Assembly (NCBI RefSeq): GCF_019457615.1
Contig: NZ_CP080414.1
Span: 3,297,501-3,361,500, forward strand
From: Shewanella zhangzhouensis
GTDB taxonomy: Bacteria; Pseudomonadota; Gammaproteobacteria; Enterobacterales; Shewanellaceae
Length of the DNA stretch: 64,000 bases
Direction: 5' to 3'
Part shown: in pieces, positions 25,783 to 34,745 of the stretch
How the letters are laid out: the number at the start of each line of letters is the position of its first letter
Position numbering within the stretch: position 1 is the first letter of the stretch
Notes under the pieces: model-generated
What the model was told of the DNA's origin: nothing
Database searches by the model: none
The model's input: only the letters and a program-made list of their open reading frames with translations
Made by a program: the position numbers and the translations under genes

Positions 25783-25812
25783 AAAAACGGCATCCATTGG
25801 ATGCCGTTTTTG
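25783..25812. terminator. Bidirectional terminator
   Basis: A perfect stem, AAAAACGGCATCC with GGATGCCGTTTTT, surrounds a 3-nt loop. It is shared by the convergent SUKH operon and the TonB receptor gene. Confidence 0.93.
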
Positions 25813-25830
25813 TTGCTGTACTTCAGCTTA

Positions 25831-28380
25831 TCAGAAGTTCAGTGTCACCTTGGTGTACAGGTAACGTCCCATAGGGTTGTGTGTGGCCATCACGTAACCG
25901 TAGAGGTCACCATCGCCATCACCAATGGCAAATGGAGGCTCTTCATCCAGAACGTTGTTTACACCCACAGTCCATTTAAAGGTTTCGCTGAAGCGGTAAG
26001 AAGCTGACATGTCCACCAGCAACTGCGCATCCACGGTACGGGTTTCGTTGTAATCGTCAAACTCGCCGATATAAGTCAGGTTGAGGTTAGCGGCGAAGTC
26101 ATCCATGACCCAGTTGGTGGTCGCCAACCAGCGGTGCTCTGGGTAACGATACTTACCGGTCCAATCAACATCACCCTTTTCAAAATTGTGCAGGTAGCTG
26201 TACTCCAGACCAAACTTCACATCGCCGTAGCTATCCATGCCCAGGGTGTAGTGGCTGGAAAGATCCAGGCCCTGTACTTCCTGAGAGCTTAAGTTAACAA
26301 AGCTGGACAGTACCTTATCGATTGTACCCATGGTGTCAGATCCAATGGGAGCCAGACGCTGACAGATGGTGCTGCTTTGGCTGCCACAATTGGCATCGTA
26401 AACGGACTGAGGCTCCAGCTTGTCGATCTTATTGTCCTGGGTGATCTTGAAGGCGTCAATACCGATGTCAAATGACTGGCTTGGTGCCCAAATCAGACCC
26501 AGGTTCCAGCTTTCTGACTCTTCAGCTTCCAATTCAGGGTTACCGGAGAAGACAAAGCCAAAGTCGAGGTTTTCACACTCACTGCGATCCAAGCCATTGG
26601 CATCACAGAAGTAGTAATCGTCCAGGAACAGACTTTCTTCAGATGGGCCCAGGCCAATCTGTGCCAGTGATGGCGCACGGAAACCGGTCGCCCAGGAACC
26701 TCGGGCAGTGATTTCGTCGGTGATGCCCCACTGGAAAGCCACTTTTGGATTGGTGGTAGAGCCGAAATCGCTGTAATTGTCGTAACGACCCGCCAGCTGC
26801 AGCTCAAAATTGTCAGCCAGAGGAATAGAGAATTCGACATAGGCCGCCCACTGGTCGCGACTGGCAGAGGCAGATACGGCCTCAGTACCGAAAATCAGCC
26901 CACGCTGGAACTGTTCATCGGGTACGTCGCTCACGTCTTCTTCACGATATTCCAGGCCCGCGGCCATCATCACATCGCGATCGGCCAGGGTGAATGCCTG
27001 ACCGGTAATGCTGGCATCATATGCCGTCATGTGAGAAACGCCCTGACGCACCAGACTGGTGGTGATGTCGTCAATCACGTCTGCAGAGTTATAGGTACCA
27101 CCGAAAGGATTGTAACGACCCGCGTCGATTTCACGCTGCAGGTAGTCCACACGGACCCAACCCTGACTGCGGTCGCCGGTCTGGGTTTGTTCCTGACGGC
27201 CTTTCTGGGCTGAAACTTCCCAATCCCAATCTTTAACTGTGCCACGCAGACCGGCAACCAGTCTCATGGTGTCAGACTCGATATCCCAACGGCGTGCACC
27301 GGCGTCCACAGGGCGGAAACGCCCAATTTGGATATCTTTACCCCATGGGTTATCGGGGTGAGTACCTGGTACGGTCAAGCCTGCAGATTCGTCCAGTGGC
27401 GTTGCAGCACCGCCGGCTTCAGAGGTGTTATGTTGCACCGCAAACTCCAGGAAAGCGGTGAGATCATCATTCAGGAAATACTCGAATTGACCGATGGCAC
27501 CCACACGCTCAGCGGCTGGGATAGTCAGGTTATAAGGACCGTAGTCAAACAAACAGCTGCCGCTGCCAGTGGCATTTTCAGGTGGGCAATCCGGGTCAAT
27601 GGTCTTTACGCCATCGACATAGAAATAACCAGGGAAACCGCGTGATGAGCGGTTGTCGTCACCACCATAAGGTTCTTGGTTAGCTGTGCCGAAACGGCCC
27701 ATTTCATCGGCGCTGAGGGTGGAGTTCTTGAAGTAGTCGAGAATGATGGAGGCATTGCCTTTTTCACCCTTGGTACCCCATACCAGGCTGCCGGTTTGCT
27801 CTTCATAGCTCGGACCGGTCGCGCTGCCATAGCCAAGATTGACTTCGATGCCTTCGATGTCCTTCTTCAGGACAATGTTGACCACGCCGGCAATGGCGTC
27901 AGAGCCATAAATTGCAGAGGCGCCGTCTTTCAGAATATCGATGCGCTCAATGGCCGAAACCGGGATGTTGTTGATGTCCACGAAGGAGTTGCTCACGCCT
28001 TCAGCAAATGAGCTGATGGCTACGCGGCGACCGTTAATGAGTACCAGGGTCGCATCCGGGCCAAGGCCCCTGAGACTGATAGAGGCAGAGCCATTGGCGG
28101 TAGAGTCCTGGCTGTTACCCCGGGTAGAGAAAGCACCGGCCCCGTTGGCAGGCATTTTCTCGAGTAACTGTTGCAGGTTATCAAACCCCATGTTGGCAAT
28201 ATCTTCTTTGCCAATGGATTGAATTGGTGATGGGCCTTCGATGTCAGTTCGCTTGATGCGGGAGCCTGTGACTTCCAGACGCTCAACTTTTGCACCATCT
28301 TCTGCTGCGACAGCAACAGAAGGCAGCGCCAACGCTACCGCCAAAGCACAACTGCTCAGAATCCATTTTTGAGCTTTCAT
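25831..28380 (-). CDS. TonB-dependent outer-membrane receptor
   Basis: The 849-residue receptor imports an unknown substrate across the outer membrane using TonB energy. The start MKAQKWILSSCALAVALALPSVAVAA at 28380 gives a clean signal peptide and has GGGGA 6 nt upstream; the frame itself is open to 28545. The plug domain covers about 45-165 (VTGSRIKRTDIEGPSPIQSIGKEDIANMGFDNLQQLL ... ISLRGLGPDATLVLINGRR ... ILKDGASAIYGSDAIAGVVNIVLKK). The 22-strand barrel ends in MGRYLYTKVTLNF. Plugs beginning GSRIKR with NMGFDNLQQLLEKMP are common in Shewanella receptors for peptides or glycans. It is divergent from a secreted serine hydrolase, which may act on the same substrate class. Confidence 0.92.
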   Translation of the reverse strand: MKAQKWILSSCALAVALALPSVAVAAEDGAKVERLEVTGSRIKRTDIEGPSPIQSIGKEDIANMGFDNLQQLLEKMPANGAGAFSTRGNSQDSTANGSASISLRGLGPDATLVLINGRRVAISSFAEGVSNSFVDINNIPVSAIERIDILKDGASAIYGSDAIAGVVNIVLKKDIEGIEVNLGYGSATGPSYEEQTGSLVWGTKGEKGNASIILDYFKNSTLSADEMGRFGTANQEPYGGDDNRSSRGFPGYFYVDGVKTIDPDCPPENATGSGSCLFDYGPYNLTIPAAERVGAIGQFEYFLNDDLTAFLEFAVQHNTSEAGGAATPLDESAGLTVPGTHPDNPWGKDIQIGRFRPVDAGARRWDIESDTMRLVAGLRGTVKDWDWEVSAQKGRQEQTQTGDRSQGWVRVDYLQREIDAGRYNPFGGTYNSADVIDDITTSLVRQGVSHMTAYDASITGQAFTLADRDVMMAAGLEYREEDVSDVPDEQFQRGLIFGTEAVSASASRDQWAAYVEFSIPLADNFELQLAGRYDNYSDFGSTTNPKVAFQWGITDEITARGSWATGFRAPSLAQIGLGPSEESLFLDDYYFCDANGLDRSECENLDFGFVFSGNPELEAEESESWNLGLIWAPSQSFDIGIDAFKITQDNKIDKLEPQSVYDANCGSQSSTICQRLAPIGSDTMGTIDKVLSSFVNLSSQEVQGLDLSSHYTLGMDSYGDVKFGLEYSYLHNFEKGDVDWTGKYRYPEHRWLATTNWVMDDFAANLNLTYIGEFDDYNETRTVDAQLLVDMSASYRFSETFKWTVGVNNVLDEEPPFAIGDGDGDLYGYVMATHNPMGRYLYTKVTLNF

Positions 28381-28566
28381 AATCATTCCCCAGCTGTTTG
28401 GATAGTTGTTATTTTTCGATAGCGACTGCAGACTGCCACCGATGGTGAGATCATCCACCAAGCTATCCAATTTGTTAACTAAGTCAACCATATCGCAACA
28501 CATTAACAACAACTCATTGCGCTGCCAGTACCTTGCTGGGCACAAAAATTAAAGGATTCACTCGCT

Positions 28567-29604
28567 TTGAAAACTGCTAAGGGATTATTTAAATTAACTT
28601 TTTCTCTTACCAGCCTAATGCTTTTTTCGGCTGTAGAGGCAAAGGAGCTGACGGAGCTCAGGACAGCACTGAACGCAAAGATTTCATCCAATTTTCAAGG
28701 CGTCATCTGGGTTCAACATCAGAATAAAACGTTGTTTGTTAAAGCGGCGGGCGACGGAATCTATGAAGATAGCCTGTTCATATTGGGCTCTATTTCAAAG
28801 CCTGTCTTCAGCAGCTTTTATCTGAGCCAACATCATAAAGCCGTATTTTCGCCGCTCAGCACGTCGATAAAGCCCTCCTTCTACCCTGCTGAACACCGCC
28901 TTACCCCGGCCATGCTGCTCAGCCACACCTCGGGTATAAATCGACCTTTTACTGATTTGACATCGAATGGCCCCGGGCAATTCGAATACAGCAACGGCAA
29001 TTATCAATTTTTGGCAAATAGCCTATATCCCGGCGACAGTGCAGCCTGGGTGTCTGACTTGAATCAGTTCCTTCAAAGTAACAAATTGGATATCCAAGCC
29101 GCTACGGGCGAGACCAAGACTCTTCGGCAGACTTTTCCCCGTCTGGTTCAGGGCTTTGATGAAAAGGCAAATCAGCGTGAGGCCATAGAGTTAACGCTGA
29201 CTGCCGCCAGCGCCGCCTCAGGTACACTGATTGGCTCGGCCAGGGGCGTTGCCGATTTTCAGCAAAAGCTCCACAGTGGCCAATTGCTGCCGGATAGCGC
29301 CTATCAGGCCATGGTGACCCCGGTGGCTTCAAGACAGCATCGCTGGGGAGCACTTGAGTATGGTCTTGGACTGCAAATCGCCCAGTCGCCGCTGGAGTAC
29401 AGCCACAGTGGTTATCTGCCGGGATTTATGAGTCTGATGCTCTATTACCCTGAAACTCAGTTGCAGCTGGTGTTGCTGCAGAATGTCTCCGGTGACCTCA
29501 ATAATCCCGAGGCGGTATTTGCCTTCCAGGATGAGGTTCGCGCCCTGATGCGCCGTTATGCCAGCCTGCCTAAGTCCGCAAAGGCAGACAGCATTAGCCC
29601 ATAG
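28567..29604 (+). CDS. Secreted serine hydrolase of the beta-lactamase / DD-peptidase family (S12)
   Basis: The 345-residue protein starts with TTG, supported by AAAGGA about 10 nt upstream. It also places a signal peptide (MKTAKGLFKLTFSLTSLMLFSAVEA) at the N-terminus; the next ATG would destroy that. The class C/S12 motifs are all present: SxxK as S75-I-S-K78, YxN as Y141-S-N, and HxG as YSHSGYLPG near 280. LLSHTSGI is the usual family block. Substrates of such proteins range from D-amino peptides to esters. Its divergent pairing with a TonB receptor suggests a periplasmic step in nutrient processing. No lipobox is seen. Confidence 0.82.
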   Translation: MKTAKGLFKLTFSLTSLMLFSAVEAKELTELRTALNAKISSNFQGVIWVQHQNKTLFVKAAGDGIYEDSLFILGSISKPVFSSFYLSQHHKAVFSPLSTSIKPSFYPAEHRLTPAMLLSHTSGINRPFTDLTSNGPGQFEYSNGNYQFLANSLYPGDSAAWVSDLNQFLQSNKLDIQAATGETKTLRQTFPRLVQGFDEKANQREAIELTLTAASAASGTLIGSARGVADFQQKLHSGQLLPDSAYQAMVTPVASRQHRWGALEYGLGLQIAQSPLEYSHSGYLPGFMSLMLYYPETQLQLVLLQNVSGDLNNPEAVFAFQDEVRALMRRYASLPKSAKADSISP

Positions 29605-29617
29605 CAGGCCCCTTAGG

Positions 29618-29623
29618 TATAAT
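29618..29623 (+). promoter_or_regulatory. -10 element of the yehS gene
   Basis: A consensus TATAAT lies 36 bp before the start of the DUF1456 gene. At 17 bp spacing the -35 position (TAGCCC) is poor, so an activator or extended contact may be needed. Confidence 0.5.
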
Positions 29624-29653
29624 CGCCCCAGCCCGGCAATAGCCTTTTAATGG

Positions 29654-30121
29654 ATGCCCATGACAAACAACGATATTCTGCGCCGCCTGCGCTTTGCCCT
29701 GAATCTCAGTGACAGCAAACTTGTTGCACTCTTCGCCCTGGTTCATCAGCCGATAACCGAAGAGGCCCTGCTCGCCATGCTGAAAAAGGACGATGAACCC
29801 GGTTTTCGTCCCTGCACCGACAAGGAACTCTGTCAGTTTCTTGATGGTTTGGTTATCGAGCGCCGCGGACTGAGACCCGGTGACGGCGTGCCTGCACCAA
29901 CCCCATTGGATAACAATCTGATCTTCAAAAAGATCCGCATTGCGCTGGAGCTTAAGGAAGAGGATATCCTAGCCCTGCTGACCAAGGCCGGATTTGCCCT
30001 CTCCAAGTCGGAACTGGGCGCCATTTTCAGAAACCCGGACCACCGCCATTATCGTCCCTGTGGCAATCAGTTATTGCGCAACTTTTTGAAGGGACTCTCC
30101 ATCAGCCTCCGCGGTCGCTGA
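29654..30121 (+). CDS. yehS: DUF1456 protein YehS
   Basis: The protein is 155 residues and contains two copies of the DUF1456 helical repeat. The first is NNDILRRLRFALNLSDSKLVALFAL ... GFRPCTDKELCQFLDGLVIERRG. The second is DNNLIFKKIRIALELKEEDILALLTKAGF ... HYRPCGNQLLRNFLKGLS. The layout and length match E. coli YehS. Its function is unknown. Translation could begin at 29654 or at the ATG two codons later (29660). It has its own promoter and terminator and so is probably monocistronic. Confidence 0.88.
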   Translation: MPMTNNDILRRLRFALNLSDSKLVALFALVHQPITEEALLAMLKKDDEPGFRPCTDKELCQFLDGLVIERRGLRPGDGVPAPTPLDNNLIFKKIRIALELKEEDILALLTKAGFALSKSELGAIFRNPDHRHYRPCGNQLLRNFLKGLSISLRGR

Positions 30122-30170
30122 ACTGCCGGATAGCAGGCTGTGATCTTCAAAGAACACAGCTTCTGAGGCC

Positions 30171-30203
30171 AAAAAAGCCATCGTCAATCGATGGCTTTTT
30201 TAT
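30171..30203 (+). terminator. Terminator of yehS
   Basis: A stem AAAAAAGCCATCG with CGATGGCTTTTTT has a 5-nt loop and is followed by T-rich sequence. Confidence 0.93.
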
Positions 30204-30338
30204 TTGAGTCAAACAGCGGGTAAACATCCAAAAGCCCCAAAGTGAATTAATTTAACTTTTTCAATACATTCACACCTGCGTTTAAAACACGCATTCATGA
30301 AAAAATGCGAAAATTCCCCCGCACTCAAAGCTACAAAG

Positions 30339-30353
30339 ATCACATTTCGTGAT
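30339..30353. promoter_or_regulatory. Palindrome upstream of maeA, possible operator
   Basis: The perfect inverted repeat ATCAC-ATTTC-GTGAT lies 73 bp before the maeA ATG in an otherwise featureless 222-bp A/T-rich gap (30204-30425). TTGACA follows at 30367-30372 but lacks a good -10 at the right distance. The binding protein is unknown. The arms are GTGAT-like half sites but the 5-bp spacing is not that of a CRP site. Confidence 0.4.
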
Positions 30354-30425
30354 AATCTTCTTGCTATTGACAGCACATTTCATGCCCAGAAAGCACACAC
30401 CCAAAACGCATACAAAAGGTAGCCC

Positions 30426-32114
30426 ATGGACGATAACAAACGCCCGCTCTATTTACCGTTCGCCGGTCCAGCCATTCTTGAAGCTCCACTAATCAACAAA
30501 GGCAGCGCCTTTACCGAAGAAGAGCGGATATTCTTCAACCTTGAAGGCCTGTTACCTTACGCGATTGAAACCATCGAAGAGCAGGCATCCAGGGCCTACG
30601 ATCAGTTCCGCAGTTTCAACAACGATTTGGATAAGCACATCTACCTGCGCAACATTCAGGACACCAACGAAACCCTGTTTTACCGCTTGGTGCAAAACAA
30701 CATTGCCGAGATGATGCCCATCATCTACACACCAACAGTGGGCCTGGCCTGTGAGCGTTTCTCCAAAAACTATCGCCGCAACCGGGGACTCTTTATCTCC
30801 TATCCCAACAAGGACAGGATTGACGATATTCTCAATAACTCCACCCGTCACAAGGTGAAAATTATCGTTGTAACCGACGGCGAACGGATTCTGGGTCTGG
30901 GCGATCAGGGGATCGGCGGCATGGGGATCCCCATTGGCAAGCTGTCACTCTACACCAGCTGCGGTGGTATCAGCCCGGCCTATACCCTGCCTATCACCCT
31001 GGATGTGGGCACTGACAATCCGCACCTGTTGGAAGACCCCATGTACATGGGCTGGCGCCATCCTCGCATCGGCGGCGAAGAATACAGCGAGTTTATCGAA
31101 GCCTTTATGGAAGCCGTACACCGCCGCTGGCCGGATGTGCTGATCCAGTTTGAAGACTTTGCCCAGAAAAATGCCATGCCAATTCTGGAGCGTTATAAAG
31201 ACAGATACTGCTGCTTTAACGACGATATTCAAGGCACGGCTGCGGTGACCGTGGGCTCCTTGCTGGCCGCCTGTCAGGCCGCTGGTACCAAGCTCAGCGA
31301 TCAGCGCATCACCTTCCTGGGTGCTGGCAGCGCAGGCTGCGGTATTGCCGAAGCGATTGTGGCGCAAATGGTATCTGAGGGCATTAGTGATGATCAGGCC
31401 CGCAGCCACGTGTTTATGGTTGACCGCTGGGGTCTGCTGCTGGACAACATGCCTAACCTGCTGCCATTTCAACAAAAACTGGCACAGAAAATTGATAACA
31501 TTAACCACTGGGACGACTTTAGCGACAATGTCTCACTGCTGAACGTAGTAAACAATGCCAAGCCGACGGTACTCATCGGCGTGTCAGGTGCTCCTGGTCT
31601 CTTTACCGAAGAGATCATCCGCGCCATGCACAGCCACTGTGCCCGTCCAATTGTATTCCCGCTGTCCAACCCCACCAGCCGGGTTGAAGCAACGCCAAAA
31701 GATATCCTCCACTGGACCAGCGGTCAGGCACTGGTGGCAACCGGAAGCCCGTTCGAGCCCGTGGTAGTGGACGACGTGACCTACGATATCGCCCAATGTA
31801 ACAACAGCTACATTTTCCCCGGCATTGGTCTTGGGGTACTCGCGTGCGGTGCCAACCGGGTATCAAACGAAATGCTCATGGCCTCCAGCCGCGCGCTTGC
31901 AGAGTGTTCTCCATTGGCAAAAGACGGCTCAGGCCCCCTGCTGCCTCCGCTGGAAGAAATCCACGATGTCAGCAAGCACATCGCCTTTGCCGTGGCCAAG
32001 GTGGCTATCGAGCAGGGGCATGCACTGGATACCACTGATGAGCTGCTGCTGCAGTCCATCGAGGCCAACTTCTGGTACCCCGAGTACCGCCGTTACAAAC
32101 GTACCTCGTTCTAA
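30426..32114 (+). CDS. maeA: NAD-dependent malic enzyme (oxaloacetate-decarboxylating)
   Basis: This enzyme decarboxylates malate to pyruvate with NAD+, feeding pyruvate during growth on C4 acids. It is 562 residues against 565 for E. coli MaeA. The malic domain (about 80-270) carries the signature YTPTVGLACERFSKNYRRNRGLF and the metal site FEDFAQKNAMPILERY with CCFNDDIQGTAAVTVGSL. The NAD-binding Rossmann motif is LGAGSAGCGIAEAI at about 297-310. SNPTSRVEATPKD and GIGLGVLACGA close the active site. It is monocistronic, with a palindrome upstream and a strong terminator downstream. It could help convert the succinate made by the polyamine locus into pyruvate. Confidence 0.97.
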   Translation: MDDNKRPLYLPFAGPAILEAPLINKGSAFTEEERIFFNLEGLLPYAIETIEEQASRAYDQFRSFNNDLDKHIYLRNIQDTNETLFYRLVQNNIAEMMPIIYTPTVGLACERFSKNYRRNRGLFISYPNKDRIDDILNNSTRHKVKIIVVTDGERILGLGDQGIGGMGIPIGKLSLYTSCGGISPAYTLPITLDVGTDNPHLLEDPMYMGWRHPRIGGEEYSEFIEAFMEAVHRRWPDVLIQFEDFAQKNAMPILERYKDRYCCFNDDIQGTAAVTVGSLLAACQAAGTKLSDQRITFLGAGSAGCGIAEAIVAQMVSEGISDDQARSHVFMVDRWGLLLDNMPNLLPFQQKLAQKIDNINHWDDFSDNVSLLNVVNNAKPTVLIGVSGAPGLFTEEIIRAMHSHCARPIVFPLSNPTSRVEATPKDILHWTSGQALVATGSPFEPVVVDDVTYDIAQCNNSYIFPGIGLGVLACGANRVSNEMLMASSRALAECSPLAKDGSGPLLPPLEEIHDVSKHIAFAVAKVAIEQGHALDTTDELLLQSIEANFWYPEYRRYKRTSF

Positions 32115-32116
32115 CG

Positions 32117-32145
32117 AAAAAGCCCGGCATAGCCGGGCTTTTTTA
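32117..32145. terminator. Terminator of maeA, possibly bidirectional
   Basis: AAAAAGCCCGGC pairs with GCCGGGCTTTTTT around a 3-nt loop, directly after the maeA stop. Confidence 0.94.
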
Positions 32146-32179
32146 TGGGGTAAGCTTCGTGGCTTATTCAGCCATCGAC

Positions 32180-32614
32180 TCAAACGCCCATCACCTCGCG
32201 CATGCTGTTATACATGCTTCGGTCGGTGCGGGCTTTTTTCAGTTTTTTCACGCTTTCTTTCAGCGCTTCCTCGGCAACCCGCACGTAGAGTCCACTGTAT
32301 TCCTGTTCGGCGATGGCTTCATCAGTGTCCTGAAGCTCAGAAATGTCCCGGGCAACGATGCTGAGTTGGATCCACGCATTGGCCAAATAGAACCCGTGGA
32401 AGACACTGCGCTCGAACAGCGAGGTGGCACTGTCAGGCAGCTTTTCCCAGGCACGGGTAAATCGTCCGTCGTTATCAGCCAGTAATTCATCACACAGACT
32501 GTGATAGGCCGACAGCAGCGACTCGGGGAGCCGGTCGAGTGCGACAACACGACCTGCGACCTTGTCGGCGACTTGTTGAGCCAATGCACGGTAATTTGCG
32601 TTAATCTCGCTCAT
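32180..32614 (-). CDS. Small conserved protein, possibly DUF3069
   Basis: This 144-residue, almost wholly helical cytoplasmic protein has no signal peptide or membrane segment. Conserved-looking features are FERSVFHGFYLANAWIQLSIVARDISEL and a Lys-rich C-terminal helix (EALKESVKKLKKARTDRSMY). I do not recognise a function. The length and composition resemble the DUF3069 family of Shewanella and Vibrio, but this is tentative. It is convergent with maeA and divergent from the TPR-GGDEF gene across a 250-bp gap in which I see no further feature. Confidence 0.55.
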   Translation of the reverse strand: MSEINANYRALAQQVADKVAGRVVALDRLPESLLSAYHSLCDELLADNDGRFTRAWEKLPDSATSLFERSVFHGFYLANAWIQLSIVARDISELQDTDEAIAEQEYSGLYVRVAEEALKESVKKLKKARTDRSMYNSMREVMGV

Positions 32615-32864
32615 GATAACACCTTGAATTTCTGTAAACCTTCAGCAAAGCCAACGTTCTGGTTCAGGAACCAGTGCTGAAAATGAATATGGAGACATAA
32701 GTTGGCGTCTTATACACATTCTGCAAAGCAATTGCAAAAACCCGTGGCAGGCTTTGGATTTTCTGGCGTTTTTCCCGCTGTGCATGAAGAAAAACTGGGA
32801 AACTCCATGACATACGGTTATGATTTGCGCAGAACAAAAAATAACAAATTGGCAACAGATTTAG

Positions 32865-34745
32865 ATGACATTTGATTTTCCAAAGTCCATTCTTTGGGCC
32901 GGCTTTTTACTTATCCTCTGGCAGCCCGTGCATGCCGGGGATTTGTCGCTGGACGAGATAGACAGGCTGTTCAGCCAGCTGGAAAGCAATCCATCTCAGT
33001 TTGAGTCTTATTCTGATCAAATTGAACTGCTCAAACAGAATATTGCCACCGACGACATCCCCCGCACCCTGCGCCTGAAACGGGCGCTTTGTTGGGCTAC
33101 CGACCTGACCCAGGATAACGCCCTGGAGCAGGGCCTGAATTATGCCAACGAGCAACTGCTGCTACCCATGGTGCAGGCCGATATTCCAACCCAGTCAGAT
33201 TTAATACTTTGCCGTGGCTGGCTGTTACAGGAAAAAGGCGTCATGGCCGATGCCATGAGTGACTATAACCGCTCGGTTGCCCTCGCCTATCAATCGGAAG
33301 AACCCCGCCTCATCGCCGATAGCCGCAGTCTCAGGGGAGCCCTGCTTTCTTATCAGGGCAACTTTGCCGACGCACTGGAAGATCTCATTACGTCCCAACA
33401 CCTGTATGAGAGCCTCAATCTAACCTACTGGGCCAGATACAATCTTCTTGAACTCGCCACCAGTTATCGCCGTTTCGGCGACCCGGCAACGGCCATCCGT
33501 TACTATGAAGATCTCTTGCAAAAGTACACCGAGATCAAAGACAAATTTGCCGTCGTGGGCGTAAAGGCCGAAATGGCCATGGCATACGAAACCCTGGAAG
33601 ACTTTGATAAAGCACTCATCTACTACCGTGAGGTACTGGCGAGCTGGAGTGCGCAAAACGATCCTGTCAATACTGCCGCCACCCGGGTCAATATGAGCGG
33701 CACCCTCATTAAGCTTGGCAGGTTGAAAGAAGCAAAAGCCGAGTTGGAGTTGGCATTTCCGGATGTAAAACCTGAACATGTGGGCTTCTATGCCTTCAAG
33801 CACCTGTTTATGGCCCAAATCCTGCTCGCTGAAGGTAAGCCGCAGGATGCCCTGCCACTACTGGAAATTGGCGAAGAAAGCTTCCGCAATGTGCAAAACA
33901 ACCGTGGACTAGCCGAGCTCTATGCCACCAAAAGCCAGGTCTACGCAGCCCTGGAAGACTGGGCCAACGCGTTTTACAGCCTTGAGGTACAGAACGCACT
34001 CCATACTCAACTGGACAGTCAGCTACAATCTCAGCGCACCACCGAGATGCGCACCCGATTCGATACCGACAGAATTGAAAATGAAAACCGCCAGCTGATT
34101 GCTTATCAGCGTCTGCGGGAAAAAGAAATGGTCATACTGCAGGAAAATAAATTTCTGCAATTCATCATTATTGTCATGGGCATCATCATCCTCAGCATTG
34201 TGTCTATTTTTGCCTACAAGCAGGCACAGCGCTCGAAACTGATGGAACGGCTAGCCCTTACCGATCACCTGACGCAACTTGCCAATCGCCGGCACACCTA
34301 CCATGAAGGCGAGGCCATGTTCCGGAGCGCAAGGCCCGGCAGTCCCTTGTCTGTTATCCTGTTTGATGCCGACCATTTCAAAAAAATCAATGACCACTTC
34401 GGTCATGATGTTGGTGATAAAGTCTTGATTGCCATGGCTCAAAGCAGCGTTGGGCAAATGCGTAAAGGCGATTTGGTCGGCCGCATCGGGGGCGAGGAAT
34501 TTCTGGCGTTACTGCCACACACCACGTTGGAGCAGGCGGTTGAAATTGCCGAACGGCTGCGGTTAACCATAGAAACGACGGATTTGTCAGATATCGCTTC
34601 CGGCCTTGGCATGAGCATCAGCGCCGGTGTCGCCACTCTGGACAGCAGCAGGGATAAAAACTTTTCCAGCTTCCTTAACCGGGCTGATCACGCGCTTTAT
34701 CGCGCCAAACACAATGGTCGTAACCGGGTAGAAAAAGACGATTAA
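32865..34745 (+). CDS. TPR-repeat diguanylate cyclase
   Basis: The product is 626 residues. It has a signal peptide (about 1-24, ILWAGFLLILWQPVHA). A periplasmic array of tetratricopeptide repeats covers about 90-390 (for example ALIYYREVLASWSAQNDPVNTAATRVNMSGTLIKLGRLKEA). A short coiled coil and one transmembrane helix at about 430-452 (FIIIVMGIIILSIVSIFAY) follow. The cytoplasmic GGDEF domain has GGEEF at 542-546. The I-site RKGD five residues before it is intact, so feedback inhibition by cyclic di-GMP is expected. The TPR region probably senses a periplasmic protein or peptide. Its stop overlaps the convergent neighbour by 4 bp. Confidence 0.9.
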   Translation: MTFDFPKSILWAGFLLILWQPVHAGDLSLDEIDRLFSQLESNPSQFESYSDQIELLKQNIATDDIPRTLRLKRALCWATDLTQDNALEQGLNYANEQLLLPMVQADIPTQSDLILCRGWLLQEKGVMADAMSDYNRSVALAYQSEEPRLIADSRSLRGALLSYQGNFADALEDLITSQHLYESLNLTYWARYNLLELATSYRRFGDPATAIRYYEDLLQKYTEIKDKFAVVGVKAEMAMAYETLEDFDKALIYYREVLASWSAQNDPVNTAATRVNMSGTLIKLGRLKEAKAELELAFPDVKPEHVGFYAFKHLFMAQILLAEGKPQDALPLLEIGEESFRNVQNNRGLAELYATKSQVYAALEDWANAFYSLEVQNALHTQLDSQLQSQRTTEMRTRFDTDRIENENRQLIAYQRLREKEMVILQENKFLQFIIIVMGIIILSIVSIFAYKQAQRSKLMERLALTDHLTQLANRRHTYHEGEAMFRSARPGSPLSVILFDADHFKKINDHFGHDVGDKVLIAMAQSSVGQMRKGDLVGRIGGEEFLALLPHTTLEQAVEIAERLRLTIETTDLSDIASGLGMSISAGVATLDSSRDKNFSSFLNRADHALYRAKHNGRNRVEKDD

